The notes under the pieces are model-generated. The model searched no databases. It was not told the DNA's origin and saw nothing but the letters and a program-made list of their open reading frames with translations. From DASQYE01 sp036389675 (lineage in GTDB: Bacteria; Acidobacteriota; Blastocatellia; Pyrinomonadales; Pyrinomonadaceae), in NCBI GenBank assembly GCA_036389675.1, contig DASVWI010000012.1, forward strand, positions 124,001 to 188,000: a DNA stretch of 64,000 nt, given 5' to 3'. The position numbers and the translations under genes are program-made. Of this stretch, positions 8,699 to 16,154 are shown one piece after another (within the stretch, counting starts at the first letter, position 1; each line of letters begins with the position of its first letter).

Positions 8699-9634
8699 TC
8701 ATCGACTCACGGGACGCCGTGCGTGTGAAGTGGATTGGAGTCGTGAGAGCAGAAGGCTTTTGACTGTTTCGGGGCGGGCGTCAAGACCCAGTAATCTCAG
8801 GCTCGCGGAAAGAGACGAGAGCAGCGCGTCAGCCGTCTCAGGTTGATTCGGGTCAGGGTCCGGCAGGAGGTCGAAGAATTCCGGCGGGAAAGATTCCAAA
8901 CCGGACAGCCTTTCAGGCATTAAATCCTGAAACAGGTGATACGCGCACAAGCCCCGCCAGCCGATTGACAGACTCAAGGATTCTTCGAGCGTGACCCCTT
9001 CATGCCCGTAGAGGGCAGGGATGTATAAGACATCGCCCACCCCCAGCTCGCATTGAAGCAGAGGTTGACTGGCGGGACGAGGCGGGGGCTTTTCCTGTTT
9101 CCAGTTTTTGTCTCCCAGCAGAGACCTGCGGTAAGTCAACTCCACGTCGTCGGCGGGCCAGACGCTCCACTGCCGCCGCCCCTTTAGCTGAACAATAAAC
9201 CCGTCTTCGTGCCCGGCGTGAAAGCCTATGCCGCTGCCTGCGGTCGATAGCGTGGCAACGATATCATCCCAGCGCCAACTGCGTCCGACTTCGAGCGCGT
9301 CTCGCAACGACGAGGCCGCTCGTGAGACGCACTCGACCCGGTTGAGCAAAATCGTGAACCTCTGCCGCGGCTCGTCGAGTAGATGGAAAATGTCTCTACA
9401 CTCTTCAAGCTTTTCTATCATAACGGCGAGCGACCCGCCCGGAGCTGCATCTTCCGCAGGGACGTACAGGCGCGCGACTACCGGAGGGCGGCACCAACGG
9501 AAAAACGTCCCTCTGTGCATTCCCTTCAGCCGCCGCCGGTCAAAAAAATTGCGGTAAAGCGCCGGCCTGCGCCTCCAGATTTGTTGAAAGAAGGCTGCGC
9601 TCCCGATTGTCGGCAAACGGTCTTTCATGGGCAC
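8699..9634 (-). CDS. JmjC/cupin-like putative Fe(II)/2-oxoglutarate oxygenase of the radical SAM operon
   Basis: The last gene of the minus-strand operon begins 3 bases after the stop of the upstream radical SAM gene. Its 311 residues show a JmjC/cupin-8 pattern: GSGIGFHAGHEDGFIVQLKG (residues 134-152) and the later strand LYIPALYGHEG with the distal histidine H211. In ordinary family members the first motif reads HxD. Here H139 is followed by A-G, while a second candidate, H142-E143-D144, sits three residues later, so the metal triad is either shifted or altered. Family members hydroxylate amino-acid side chains of proteins and peptides. In this operon, the obvious target would be the 104-residue protein or another peptide bound by the PqqD-like protein; this is inference. 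The C-terminal 80 residues look helical and may be a winged-helix or dimerisation part as in the bacterial ROX/YcfD type. Confidence 0.72.
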   Translation of the reverse strand: MPMKDRLPTIGSAAFFQQIWRRRPALYRNFFDRRRLKGMHRGTFFRWCRPPVVARLYVPAEDAAPGGSLAVMIEKLEECRDIFHLLDEPRQRFTILLNRVECVSRAASSLRDALEVGRSWRWDDIVATLSTAGSGIGFHAGHEDGFIVQLKGRRQWSVWPADDVELTYRRSLLGDKNWKQEKPPPRPASQPLLQCELGVGDVLYIPALYGHEGVTLEESLSLSIGWRGLCAYHLFQDLMPERLSGLESFPPEFFDLLPDPDPNQPETADALLSSLSASLRLLGLDARPETVKSLLLSRLQSTSHARRPVSR

Positions 9635-9637
9635 GTG

Positions 9638-11380
9638 TCAGGACGGGCGCTCACGCTCGCCAGCCTCGGCAGGAGGACGACTGAGAAGGCCAAGCACCCC
9701 GAAAGCCTCTTCCCAAATCTTCCGTTCCTCCGGCCAGTCTATGCGCTCTATCATTTGCTGTGGCGAGCGACCCGCGCGCAGGGCCTCGGCTCGACCCAGA
9801 AGGTCGCACAGGAAGGTATAAGGTAAGTGGCGTAATTTAACTATGGTCTCTTGAGCCCGCTGGCAAAGATGTACCAGTGCGGGGTTTTTCTCTAAAGCTT
9901 GCCGGTCGGTAAACAACAGTTGATTCACCGAGGCTGACAGAGACTTGAAGAGTTGATCTGTTACGGTCTGTGCCTTTTCCTGATAATAATGCATACATGC
10001 GGCAGCCGCTTGTATGACCTCGTCGGCGTAAGGCACTGAAGGCAACGAGTGCGGCGCGAATGGTTGGCCGAGCCTCATTTCGTATGCCGCGCGCACAGGC
10101 GTGTCGGGATAGAGCCGAAGGTCTGAGAAAAGGTGATCGGCGGGCCAGTAGCCGAACAATTCGTTGCGGTAGAGGAACTCCACGTTCTCCACCAAATCTT
10201 CAAACATCATCTCCGGCTCGAACATAATAAAATCCAGCCCTATATCAATCCCGGCCTCCCTCAGCAGACGCAGCGCCTGACAGTTATCGTCAACGGTCGT
10301 GCGCTTGTTGAACCTCGCCAGACTACGCGCGTTGCCGCTCTCAATGCCGACCTCAAGATAAGCGCAATTGAGGCGTGCAATCTCGCTCAGAATCCCGGCG
10401 TGCTGGACGATTGTGTCGGCGGTCGCCGTCCCGGACCATGTGATGTCGGGGTCGAAAGCGTAAAGACGGCGGGCGAACTCAAGAGTTCTGGGCGGGTACA
10501 CAAAAAAGTTCGCGTCCTGAAAAGTAATGTGGCGGAAGGGCTTCCGCTCATAACGATAACGCACCTCGTTCATCAGAGACTCGACGGAGCGCGCGCGCCA
10601 TTTGGGGCTTAAAACAACTATCGAGCAGAAGGTGCAGCGCTTGGGGCAGCCCCGGCTGCTGACTATACCCAGCGTCTCTTTTATCTCGTGCCGACCGGCG
10701 TGTGTGAAGTGATAGTACTTCTCCGGCCCGAACTTTACGTCCAGCGCCGGGAGCGGCAATTCGTCCAAAGAGAGGAGACCGCTCGCGGGCGCGCCTTCTA
10801 CGATCTCTCCGGCGGCTGAGCGTGTTACAGTGCCCGGAATATCTGCGAGGGGAGCGCCCGCAAATCTGGCTTGCAGAATCCGCGTGAATGCCTCTTCGCC
10901 CTCACGCCTGACCAGAACATCTATTTCGGGAACGTCCGCAAGCACGTGCTCGGCGGCGGAGCTGGCGTGATAGCCGCCCAGCACGATCAGCGCGTCGGGG
11001 CGGCGACGGCGAAGCAATCGCGCCAGCTTGACGGCGTCCGTAAAAGTCTCCGTGTAGCTGCTGATGCCGTACACTTCGTATTCCAGAAGCCCGCACCGAA
11101 TAAGCGACTCCTCGTCGAGCCTCTCTGCGGCTGCGAAGTCGAAAATGTCTACGTGAAAGCCGTGTGCCCGCGCGACGGACGCGAGGTAGCCGAGGCCGAG
11201 GGGCGGCATGACCCGAAACCCGTCCGCCGAGCTACTGTCCTGAGGGTTGAGCAAGGCCGCACGCAGCAGCTCCGTGCCCGGCGCGGGGTTGTCGGGCGCA
11301 GTATCGCGCGCGACGTGCGCCAGTTGACCGGCCTGCACAGCCGAGGCTGTGATTTTCGGAAACGCCGTCGTGGTGCTCAT
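9638..11380 (-). CDS. B12-binding-type radical SAM enzyme (second copy)
   Basis: The 580-residue protein has an N-terminal B12-binding-like Rossmann region (about 38-190, with MPPLGLGYLASVARAHGF and IVLGGYHAS) and a radical SAM TIM-barrel domain with the cluster motif RGCPKRCTFCS (CxxxCxxC), followed by conserved blocks TWSGTATAD and AYLEVGIESG. Class B cobalamin radical SAM enzymes commonly methylate unactivated carbons or do other radical chemistry. Its start overlaps the end of the PqqD-like gene by 4 bases (ATGA), so the two are translationally coupled. It is strongly similar along its length to the radical SAM gene at 11659-13311; the two flank the PqqD-like gene and probably arose by duplication. 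The first 35 residues are an extra N-terminal extension not present in the other copy. Confidence 0.88.
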   Translation of the reverse strand: MSTTTAFPKITASAVQAGQLAHVARDTAPDNPAPGTELLRAALLNPQDSSSADGFRVMPPLGLGYLASVARAHGFHVDIFDFAAAERLDEESLIRCGLLEYEVYGISSYTETFTDAVKLARLLRRRRPDALIVLGGYHASSAAEHVLADVPEIDVLVRREGEEAFTRILQARFAGAPLADIPGTVTRSAAGEIVEGAPASGLLSLDELPLPALDVKFGPEKYYHFTHAGRHEIKETLGIVSSRGCPKRCTFCSIVVLSPKWRARSVESLMNEVRYRYERKPFRHITFQDANFFVYPPRTLEFARRLYAFDPDITWSGTATADTIVQHAGILSEIARLNCAYLEVGIESGNARSLARFNKRTTVDDNCQALRLLREAGIDIGLDFIMFEPEMMFEDLVENVEFLYRNELFGYWPADHLFSDLRLYPDTPVRAAYEMRLGQPFAPHSLPSVPYADEVIQAAAACMHYYQEKAQTVTDQLFKSLSASVNQLLFTDRQALEKNPALVHLCQRAQETIVKLRHLPYTFLCDLLGRAEALRAGRSPQQMIERIDWPEERKIWEEAFGVLGLLSRPPAEAGERERPS

Positions 11381-11652
11381 TCTTCCACCTGATGTAGAAA
11401 CCCCTGCTCCGTCATGCTGGCGACAAAGGATTGCACGTCGGCATCGGCCTCGTCCCTGCCGCAGGCGAACGCTTCGGCGTAGCGGCGCGAGACGCCGTCC
11501 AAGTCGTGCCCGGCCTCTATCAGCCTCCAGATTTCCGACGCCGAATGATTAAGTCTGCGCGGCGCTTCCATGGGCGGTATCAGGTACACGGTAAGGTGCT
11601 CCTCCACGACCAGCAGCGTAGCGTCCCGGGCGTAATGGTTCTTAAGGCTCAT
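11377..11652 (-). CDS. PqqD-like RiPP recognition element protein
   Basis: The 91-residue protein fits the PqqD family: N-terminal beta strands (LLVVEEHLTVYLIPP), then the typical helix motif RRLNHSASEIWRLIEAG, then D-L-D-G-V-S-R-R-Y and a C-terminal helix ending in EQGFLHQVEE. PqqD-like domains are winged-helix modules that bind leader peptides and present them to radical SAM or other maturases. It lies 6 bases after the first radical SAM gene and overlaps the second by 4 bases, so it is embedded between two B12-type radical SAM genes. This placement is the strongest sign that the operon modifies a ribosomally made peptide. There is no N-terminal fusion; it is a free-standing RRE. Confidence 0.85.
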   Translation of the reverse strand: MSLKNHYARDATLLVVEEHLTVYLIPPMEAPRRLNHSASEIWRLIEAGHDLDGVSRRYAEAFACGRDEADADVQSFVASMTEQGFLHQVEE

Positions 11653-11658
11653 AGGTTT

Positions 11659-13311
11659 CTAAACGAAAGTTCTTTCGCCCGTTTGAACCCTTGCGGAAGA
11701 CTGGCCGCCAGAGAGTGCGACCGCCTCGTTCAGGAGAAGGTCTGTCGAATCCAGCAGGCCGCAACGATAAAGCGCTTCGGCGCTCGGTCGGTCGGGGAGC
11801 GCCTTTTCGACGGCGGCGATGAGAACCTGCTCGAAAAAATGATAAGGCAGATGTCGGAGTCGGATGCCGAGCGCGGCGTATTGTTGGGCTCTGCTTGAAG
11901 CGAAGGAGGCGTCGTTGACGCCGTCTTTCGCCGTCCCCATGCGAAGAGCATCGCAACGGGCTATGGCCTCGTCTATGGCGCGCTGCCTGTGGGCCAGATA
12001 CCAGTTCATCGTTCTAAATACGGCGGCGACAGAGGCGTCCAGAAAAGGCGGCACAAGCTCCATCATGTGATGCTCACGCAGGCCGAACATCTCCGTGTAT
12101 CTGGTGCGCGCGGGCGTCCCCGCGTAGAGCTTCAAAGGGTTGTAGAGACAGTCGGCGGGGGCGTAGCCCATCAGCTCGGCCCTGTACAGGAAGGCCAGAT
12201 TATCCCAGAGGTCTTCGAGCGTCGTCTCCGGGTCGAACATGATGAAGTCGAGTGATATCTCAATCCCCGCCCGGTTGAGAAGGTTGATGGCGCACAGGTT
12301 CTGCTCAACGGTCGTCCACTTGTTGAAGCGCGAGAGCGCGCGGCGGCTTCCGCTCTCTATACCGACCTCAAGGTAAGCGCAGTTGAGCGCGCCGATCTCT
12401 CGCAGGATGTCGGCGTGGTGAACGACGCGGTCGGCTGTGGCCGTCCCAGACCATGTAATCCGCGAGTCGAAATCGTGTAGGGCACGTGCGAAGGCACGAG
12501 TCCGCTCTACGTGGACGAAGAAGTTGGCGTCCAGAAAAGCTATGTGCCCGAAAGGCCGGTCTGCGAAGAGCAGTCTTATCTCTTCCATCAGAGATTCGAC
12601 AGACCGGAACCTGTATTTGGGGCTCATCACTATGATGGAGCAGAATGAACACCTTTTAGGGCAGCCGCGGCTGCTGCAAGCGTAGGCAATATCGGCGGGC
12701 TCAGTGTGTCGGCGTGTTTCACGGTCGTCCCTGGAGGGCTCTATCTCATAGCTCCGTTTGGGGAAGGGGAGGGCGTCGAGCGGCGGTACTTCCGCCGTCA
12801 CTGTACTCTGCCTCACAGCCCCGCCGTATGAGCGATCAGACCTCGACCAGCCCTCCCTGTAGATCAGGTTCGGCAGTTGTCCTAACTCTGCCCCCCCTCT
12901 TTCCAAAGCGCGCACAAGCTCAAGCATGGGGACTTCGCCGTCGTTGAGAATAATGAAATCAATCTCGGGGTGGTCGGCGAGCACGGCCTCAGCCGAGGTG
13001 CTCGCGTGAGGCCCCCCGAAAACCACTACCGCGTCGGGTTTATTGCGCCTCAGGACTCGCAATACATCCAGCGCACCGCCGAAGGTCTTGGTGTAAGAGG
13101 TAAAGCCGTATATCTCGTAGTCGAAAAAGCCGCGCGCGGCGAGGAGGGCTTCGTTCACATCCGCCATGTGCGCCAGATCGAATAAGCCTGCGTCAATTCC
13201 GTCCCGCTCAAGGTAAGAGGCGATGTAGGCCAGACCCAGAGGCGGCGGTGAATGCTCGCCCTCGTAGCCGCGCGCTTTCGTATTCGGTGGGTTAATCAAA
13301 GCGACCCGCAT
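11659..13311 (-). CDS. B12-binding-type radical SAM enzyme (first copy)
   Basis: The 550-residue protein starts MRVALINPPN, a typical opening of B12-binding radical SAM enzymes, with a cobalamin-binding-like Rossmann domain (1-150; PPPLGLGYIASYLERDG, VVFGGPHAS), a linker, and a radical SAM domain with SRGCPKRCSFCSI. The blocks TWSGTATADRVVHHADIL and NCAYLEVGIESGS match the second copy almost word for word. A C-terminal region of about 150 residues is helical. Characterised relatives include C-methyltransferases and other cobalamin-dependent radical enzymes; substrate cannot be read from the sequence. It is preceded by the 104-residue small protein (139-base gap with two hairpins) and followed by the PqqD-like gene, so it is a probable peptide maturase. 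Confidence 0.88.
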   Translation of the reverse strand: MRVALINPPNTKARGYEGEHSPPPLGLAYIASYLERDGIDAGLFDLAHMADVNEALLAARGFFDYEIYGFTSYTKTFGGALDVLRVLRRNKPDAVVVFGGPHASTSAEAVLADHPEIDFIILNDGEVPMLELVRALERGGAELGQLPNLIYREGWSRSDRSYGGAVRQSTVTAEVPPLDALPFPKRSYEIEPSRDDRETRRHTEPADIAYACSSRGCPKRCSFCSIIVMSPKYRFRSVESLMEEIRLLFADRPFGHIAFLDANFFVHVERTRAFARALHDFDSRITWSGTATADRVVHHADILREIGALNCAYLEVGIESGSRRALSRFNKWTTVEQNLCAINLLNRAGIEISLDFIMFDPETTLEDLWDNLAFLYRAELMGYAPADCLYNPLKLYAGTPARTRYTEMFGLREHHMMELVPPFLDASVAAVFRTMNWYLAHRQRAIDEAIARCDALRMGTAKDGVNDASFASSRAQQYAALGIRLRHLPYHFFEQVLIAAVEKALPDRPSAEALYRCGLLDSTDLLLNEAVALSGGQSSARVQTGERTFV

Positions 13312-13340
13312 CGCTTCACCCTTTCATCCTGCTCCGTCAC

Positions 13341-13434
13341 CCCGGCGTAAAAGAGCCGGGCAGCCGCAGTCTTCGCCCGACGCTACGCCCTCAACCTTTT
13401 GACGATGATTAAGGCGCGCCGTGAAGCTTTCACG
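13341..13434 (-). promoter_or_regulatory. Two hairpins between the small-protein gene and the radical SAM genes
   Basis: On the minus strand, CGTGAA-AGC-TTCACG (13420-13434) lies 16 bases after the stop of the 104-residue gene, and CCCGGC-8-GCCGGG (13341-13360) follows. Neither has a T tract. Such stems behind a small first gene often protect its mRNA or lower expression of downstream enzymes, which would give more peptide than enzyme. That role is inferred. Confidence 0.4.
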
Positions 13435-13450
13435 CCAAAGCGGTCACATT

Positions 13451-13765
13451 TTAAGAGCCTTGCAGGTCTTCAAGGATTTTCGTTTCCCTGTCCTGATTCA
13501 ACTGCTGCTCGTACTGCGTCAGCGCTTCATAGAGTGCGGAGTGAGGGTTGCGAGCTTCGAGCGCGATGGCTATGTCGCTCGCGATTTCCGAGGGCTGGTC
13601 GCGGGAGGTCTTCCCCATGGCGAAAATCTCTAATATCTTCGCCAGCGGCACGTTCTTCTCGCGCAGCTTTTCCAGATTAATCCCCTTTCCCGCAGCGGGG
13701 CCTCCACCGGAGGAAGTTCCGCCCGCCATTGATTTACTCTTTGTACTTTTCGGATTCTTAGCCAT
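13451..13765 (-). CDS. 104-residue small protein, candidate substrate of the radical SAM operon
   Basis: I do not recognise a family. The ATG at 13765 has a very strong ribosome-binding site (TTGGAGGTGAAGAC before the start), the best in this operon. The first 30 residues are Lys-, Ser- and Gly-rich and look unstructured (SMAGGTSSGGGPAAGKG). Residues 30-104 are predicted helical, with NLEKLREKNVPLAKILEIFAMG and a charged tail ending ILEDLQGS. It has no cysteine, no signal peptide and only two tyrosines. It lies 27 bases after the GNAT gene and upstream of two B12 radical SAM genes, an RRE gene and a JmjC oxygenase. Size, position, strong translation start and flanking hairpins fit a precursor peptide or a small carrier for the modifications. 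It could instead be a structural accessory protein. Its existence as a gene is well supported; its role is inference. Confidence 0.72.
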   Translation of the reverse strand: MAKNPKSTKSKSMAGGTSSGGGPAAGKGINLEKLREKNVPLAKILEIFAMGKTSRDQPSEIASDIAIALEARNPHSALYEALTQYEQQLNQDRETKILEDLQGS

Positions 13766-13792
13766 GTCTTCACCTCCAAAGTTGTGGGTTTT

Positions 13793-14773
13793 CTATCGGC
13801 TAAAGGTGCTGAAAGTACCTCCCGAAGGAAATGCACGGTAAATCCAGAAAACATCAGTCAGCCGCCTGAAGCCGAACCGCTCGTGTAAAGCGATTGACGG
13901 GTAATTAGCCAAATCTATCAAAGCCCGAACTTCACATACTCCCCTTGTGAACAGCTCGCTCAAGGCGGATGACAAAAGCAGAGCGCCCATGCCCGTCTGT
14001 CTGCGCCGGGGCACGACCCCTATATGAAGAATGTCGCCCGCCGCCTCGTCCGCCGAGCAGAAGACGCAGCCGATTAACTCCCCTTCGTCCTCAATCACCT
14101 GCCATAACGAGCTGTTATGATCCGGGCCGGCTATCCTGCGCAACTCCTCAAGCGTGGCTTGCGAAGATTCCAACATTTGAGCGTCGGCCCGGTCAAACGT
14201 GCCGTCGAAGGTGCTTTCAAGCAGCGCGGCCAGCCTCGAATCGGGTATCTCAAGGGACGGGCGCAGGCGCAGGCCGACCGTGGGCGCGACGGGTTTAGAG
14301 GTCAAGCTGAGTGTAAACAATTTCGCCTCGCTGATTTGACGAAACCCCGCTTCCTCTAACACGGCAAGCCATAGCCTGACATTGCTGACATCGGTCGCCG
14401 GCTTCGACTCGGCGTATCGAATCTGCCAGTGAGAGGCAGCAAAATTGAGGCATTCAGCCAGCATTGCTCGCGCTGATTCACGAAGCGACCGGACAGGCGC
14501 GTCGCGGGAGTAGTCAGGGAACCAAATGCTCAGGCGTCCCGTCGCGGTAACGTACCCGCCGAGGCGTGCCACAGGAGTTGAGCCCTCAAAGGCCACCAGA
14601 CGTATGGGCCAGGGAGGACTGTCAGTCAGAAAAAGATTTTCGAGCGCGCTCCGCGCCCCGGCTGGATTTTTTGGCGCGGCCCCGACGGCAAACCATGCCT
14701 CTACATCAGCCGCTCCCAAGGCAACAACTCTAAGGCCGCCATGATTCCCTTTTCCCTGTTCAGAACCGCTCAC
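13793..14773 (-). CDS. Double GNAT-fold N-acetyltransferase
   Basis: This is the first gene of the minus-strand operon (326 residues, GTG start at 14773 with a weak ribosome-binding site). The C-terminal half is a clear GNAT domain with the acetyl-CoA-binding motif VPRRRQTGMGALLLSSAL (about 255-272) and the end motif NYPSIALHERFGFRRL. The N-terminal half (about 15-150) resembles a second, degenerate GNAT fold (VAFEGSTPVARLGGYV and RLWLAVLEEAGFRQI), giving a tandem arrangement as in mycothiol synthase-like enzymes. The acceptor could be an amine of the neighbouring small protein or a small molecule. It may also be unrelated housekeeping that shares the transcript. The 27-base gap to the small protein supports cotranscription. 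Confidence 0.82.
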   Translation of the reverse strand: MSGSEQGKGNHGGLRVVALGAADVEAWFAVGAAPKNPAGARSALENLFLTDSPPWPIRLVAFEGSTPVARLGGYVTATGRLSIWFPDYSRDAPVRSLRESARAMLAECLNFAASHWQIRYAESKPATDVSNVRLWLAVLEEAGFRQISEAKLFTLSLTSKPVAPTVGLRLRPSLEIPDSRLAALLESTFDGTFDRADAQMLESSQATLEELRRIAGPDHNSSLWQVIEDEGELIGCVFCSADEAAGDILHIGVVPRRRQTGMGALLLSSALSELFTRGVCEVRALIDLANYPSIALHERFGFRRLTDVFWIYRAFPSGGTFSTFSR

Positions 14774-15081
14774 GCTTGCACAGGTAGAGTCGAGCTAATC
14801 AACGCATTCATTAATAAGTTTTGATTGAGGTTTCATCGTAAGGGACGCTTTCCAGTGAGTAGAATTATCAAGGAAGCAGCATTTATAATCTTCAATATTA
14901 CTAATGTCAACGAGATTTTTCTGACGCTGAAGAGACTGTGCCGCCGTGGCTTTTATCAGCTCAATTGCGCCCCGGTCAGTTCCGGCGTGATGCTGCCCGG
15001 GTTGAGTGAGGGCGTTGACTAATGGCCGAATCTGGCATAGAAACTATCTACCTTTAATCTTCCGCGAATAGGAGAATCGTC
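14774..15081. other. Divergent intergenic region with candidate promoters
   Basis: About 300 bases between the minus-strand GNAT operon and the plus-strand DUF4242 gene. It is AT-richer than its surroundings and should carry the operon promoter on the minus strand, but I could not assign boxes there. A plus-strand promoter is listed separately. I see no RNA gene. Confidence 0.5.
15015..15043 (+). promoter_or_regulatory. Candidate sigma-70 promoter of the DUF4242 gene
   Basis: TTGACT (15015-15020), a 17-base spacer and TAGAAA (15038-15043) lie about 40 bases before the ATG at 15082. The -35 box matches well; the -10 box matches four of six positions. Confidence 0.4.
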
Positions 15082-15357
15082 ATGCCTAAGTACGTCATTG
15101 AACGAGAGATTCCCGATGCCGGTAAATTGTCCGCGCAGGAGTTGCAGGCCATCTCACAGAAATCCTGCGGTGTGCTCAGGAATTTAGGGCCGCAGATTCA
15201 ATGGGTCGAGAGTTATGTGACCGATGACAAGGTGTATTGTGTATATATCGCTCCGAATGAGGAGATGGTGCGGGAACATGCGAATCAGGGAGGCTTCCCG
15301 GCCAACCGCATCTCCGAAGTGAGATCGGTCATTAATCCGACAACCGCCGAAGGATAG
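15082..15357 (+). CDS. DUF4242 family small protein (SCO4226-like)
   Basis: The 91-residue protein reads MPKYVIEREIPDAGKLS and ends with the motif HANQGGFPANRISEVRSVINP, which is characteristic of DUF4242 proteins. The Streptomyces homologue SCO4226 is known as a ferredoxin-fold dimer that binds nickel, so a metal-binding role is possible. No metal transporter is adjacent. The start is well supported by AGGAGAATCGTC before the ATG. It appears to be a single-gene unit with its own promoter. Confidence 0.8.
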   Translation: MPKYVIEREIPDAGKLSAQELQAISQKSCGVLRNLGPQIQWVESYVTDDKVYCVYIAPNEEMVREHANQGGFPANRISEVRSVINPTTAEG

Positions 15358-15493
15358 ACGTGCCCCGCACGACACAGGTCATCGGAGATGCGATGCCTCG
15401 ATAGCTTGCTTTTCATGCTCCTTCCTCATGGTGTGCTGTTCGCCCGGCGCGATTTAATTCCGGCGTCCGCCGGCTTCGCCTGAGAAAGTTGGA

Positions 15494-16033
15494 ATGCCGG
15501 ATAGATTTACCAAAATCAGCAAGTTCTTAAGCCTTGTGCTCAGGCATAAGCCCGAGTTGATCGGCCTCACTTTAGACTCGGCAGGTTGGGTATCAGTCTC
15601 AGAATTGCTGCGTGCGTGTCAGGCGCACGGGCAGCCTCTAACTCTGGAGGAATTGCATAAGGTCATCTCAAGTAATGATAAGCAGCGATTCTCGTTAAGC
15701 GCAGATGAGCGGATGATCAGGGCTAATCAGGGGCATTCGATCTCCGTCGAGTTGGGCTACAGCCCGGCCATCCCACCGGATATGCTCTATCACGGGACGG
15801 TGGAAAAGTTCCTGCCCTTCATTCTGGAGGAGGGATTGAAGAAAGGGTACAGGCATCACGTACATCTCTCGCCTGATATGGAAACAGCCCGGAGAGTGGG
15901 GCAACGTCGCGGCAAGCCAATCGTCCTGAAGGTCGAGAGCGGAAGGATGTATAAGGACGGGCGGCAGTTTTTCCGATCAGAGAACGGGGTATGGCTGACG
16001 GAACACGTGCCGCCGCACTACCTGATCATTTAG
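15494..16033 (+). CDS. kptA: RNA 2'-phosphotransferase Tpt1/KptA
   Basis: The 179-residue protein matches the KptA/Tpt1 family over its full length: SKFLSLVLRHKPELIGL near the start, IRANQGHS (about 75-82), YHGT, HVHLSPD and the C-terminal FFRSENGVWLTEHVP. The catalytic Arg-His-Arg-Arg set of the family is present in these blocks (LRHKP, RANQGHS, ARRVGQRRGKP and RSENGVWLT). In eukaryotes the enzyme moves the 2'-phosphate left at a tRNA splice junction to NAD+, giving ADP-ribose 1'',2''-cyclic phosphate. In bacteria its physiological substrate is unclear, though RNA or DNA 5'-phosphate ADP-ribosylation has been seen in vitro. No RNA ligase or RtcB neighbour is present. Confidence 0.92.
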   Translation: MPDRFTKISKFLSLVLRHKPELIGLTLDSAGWVSVSELLRACQAHGQPLTLEELHKVISSNDKQRFSLSADERMIRANQGHSISVELGYSPAIPPDMLYHGTVEKFLPFILEEGLKKGYRHHVHLSPDMETARRVGQRRGKPIVLKVESGRMYKDGRQFFRSENGVWLTEHVPPHYLII

Positions 16034-16108
16034 AAGCGAGCGCCGAAGTCTTATGCTAATCGCACCGTCTTACAACTCATTCAACCAAAGATCGAGGGCG
16101 CTTGCAGA

Positions 16109-16125
16109 CATCCGGTCGCCGGATG
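16109..16125. terminator. Hairpin between convergent kptA and MocR genes
   Basis: CATCCGG-TCG-CCGGATG is a perfect 7-base-pair stem with a 3-base loop, placed between two convergent genes. It lacks a T tract on either strand, so termination is plausible but unproven. Confidence 0.35.
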
Positions 16126-16154
16126 GCACACCCCGGCAATGCTCTGGCTTTGCT

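Noticed and set aside
14825..15022. 65-codon frame in the GNAT/DUF4242 gap
   Set aside because: It overlaps the candidate promoter and has no family match or ribosome-binding site.
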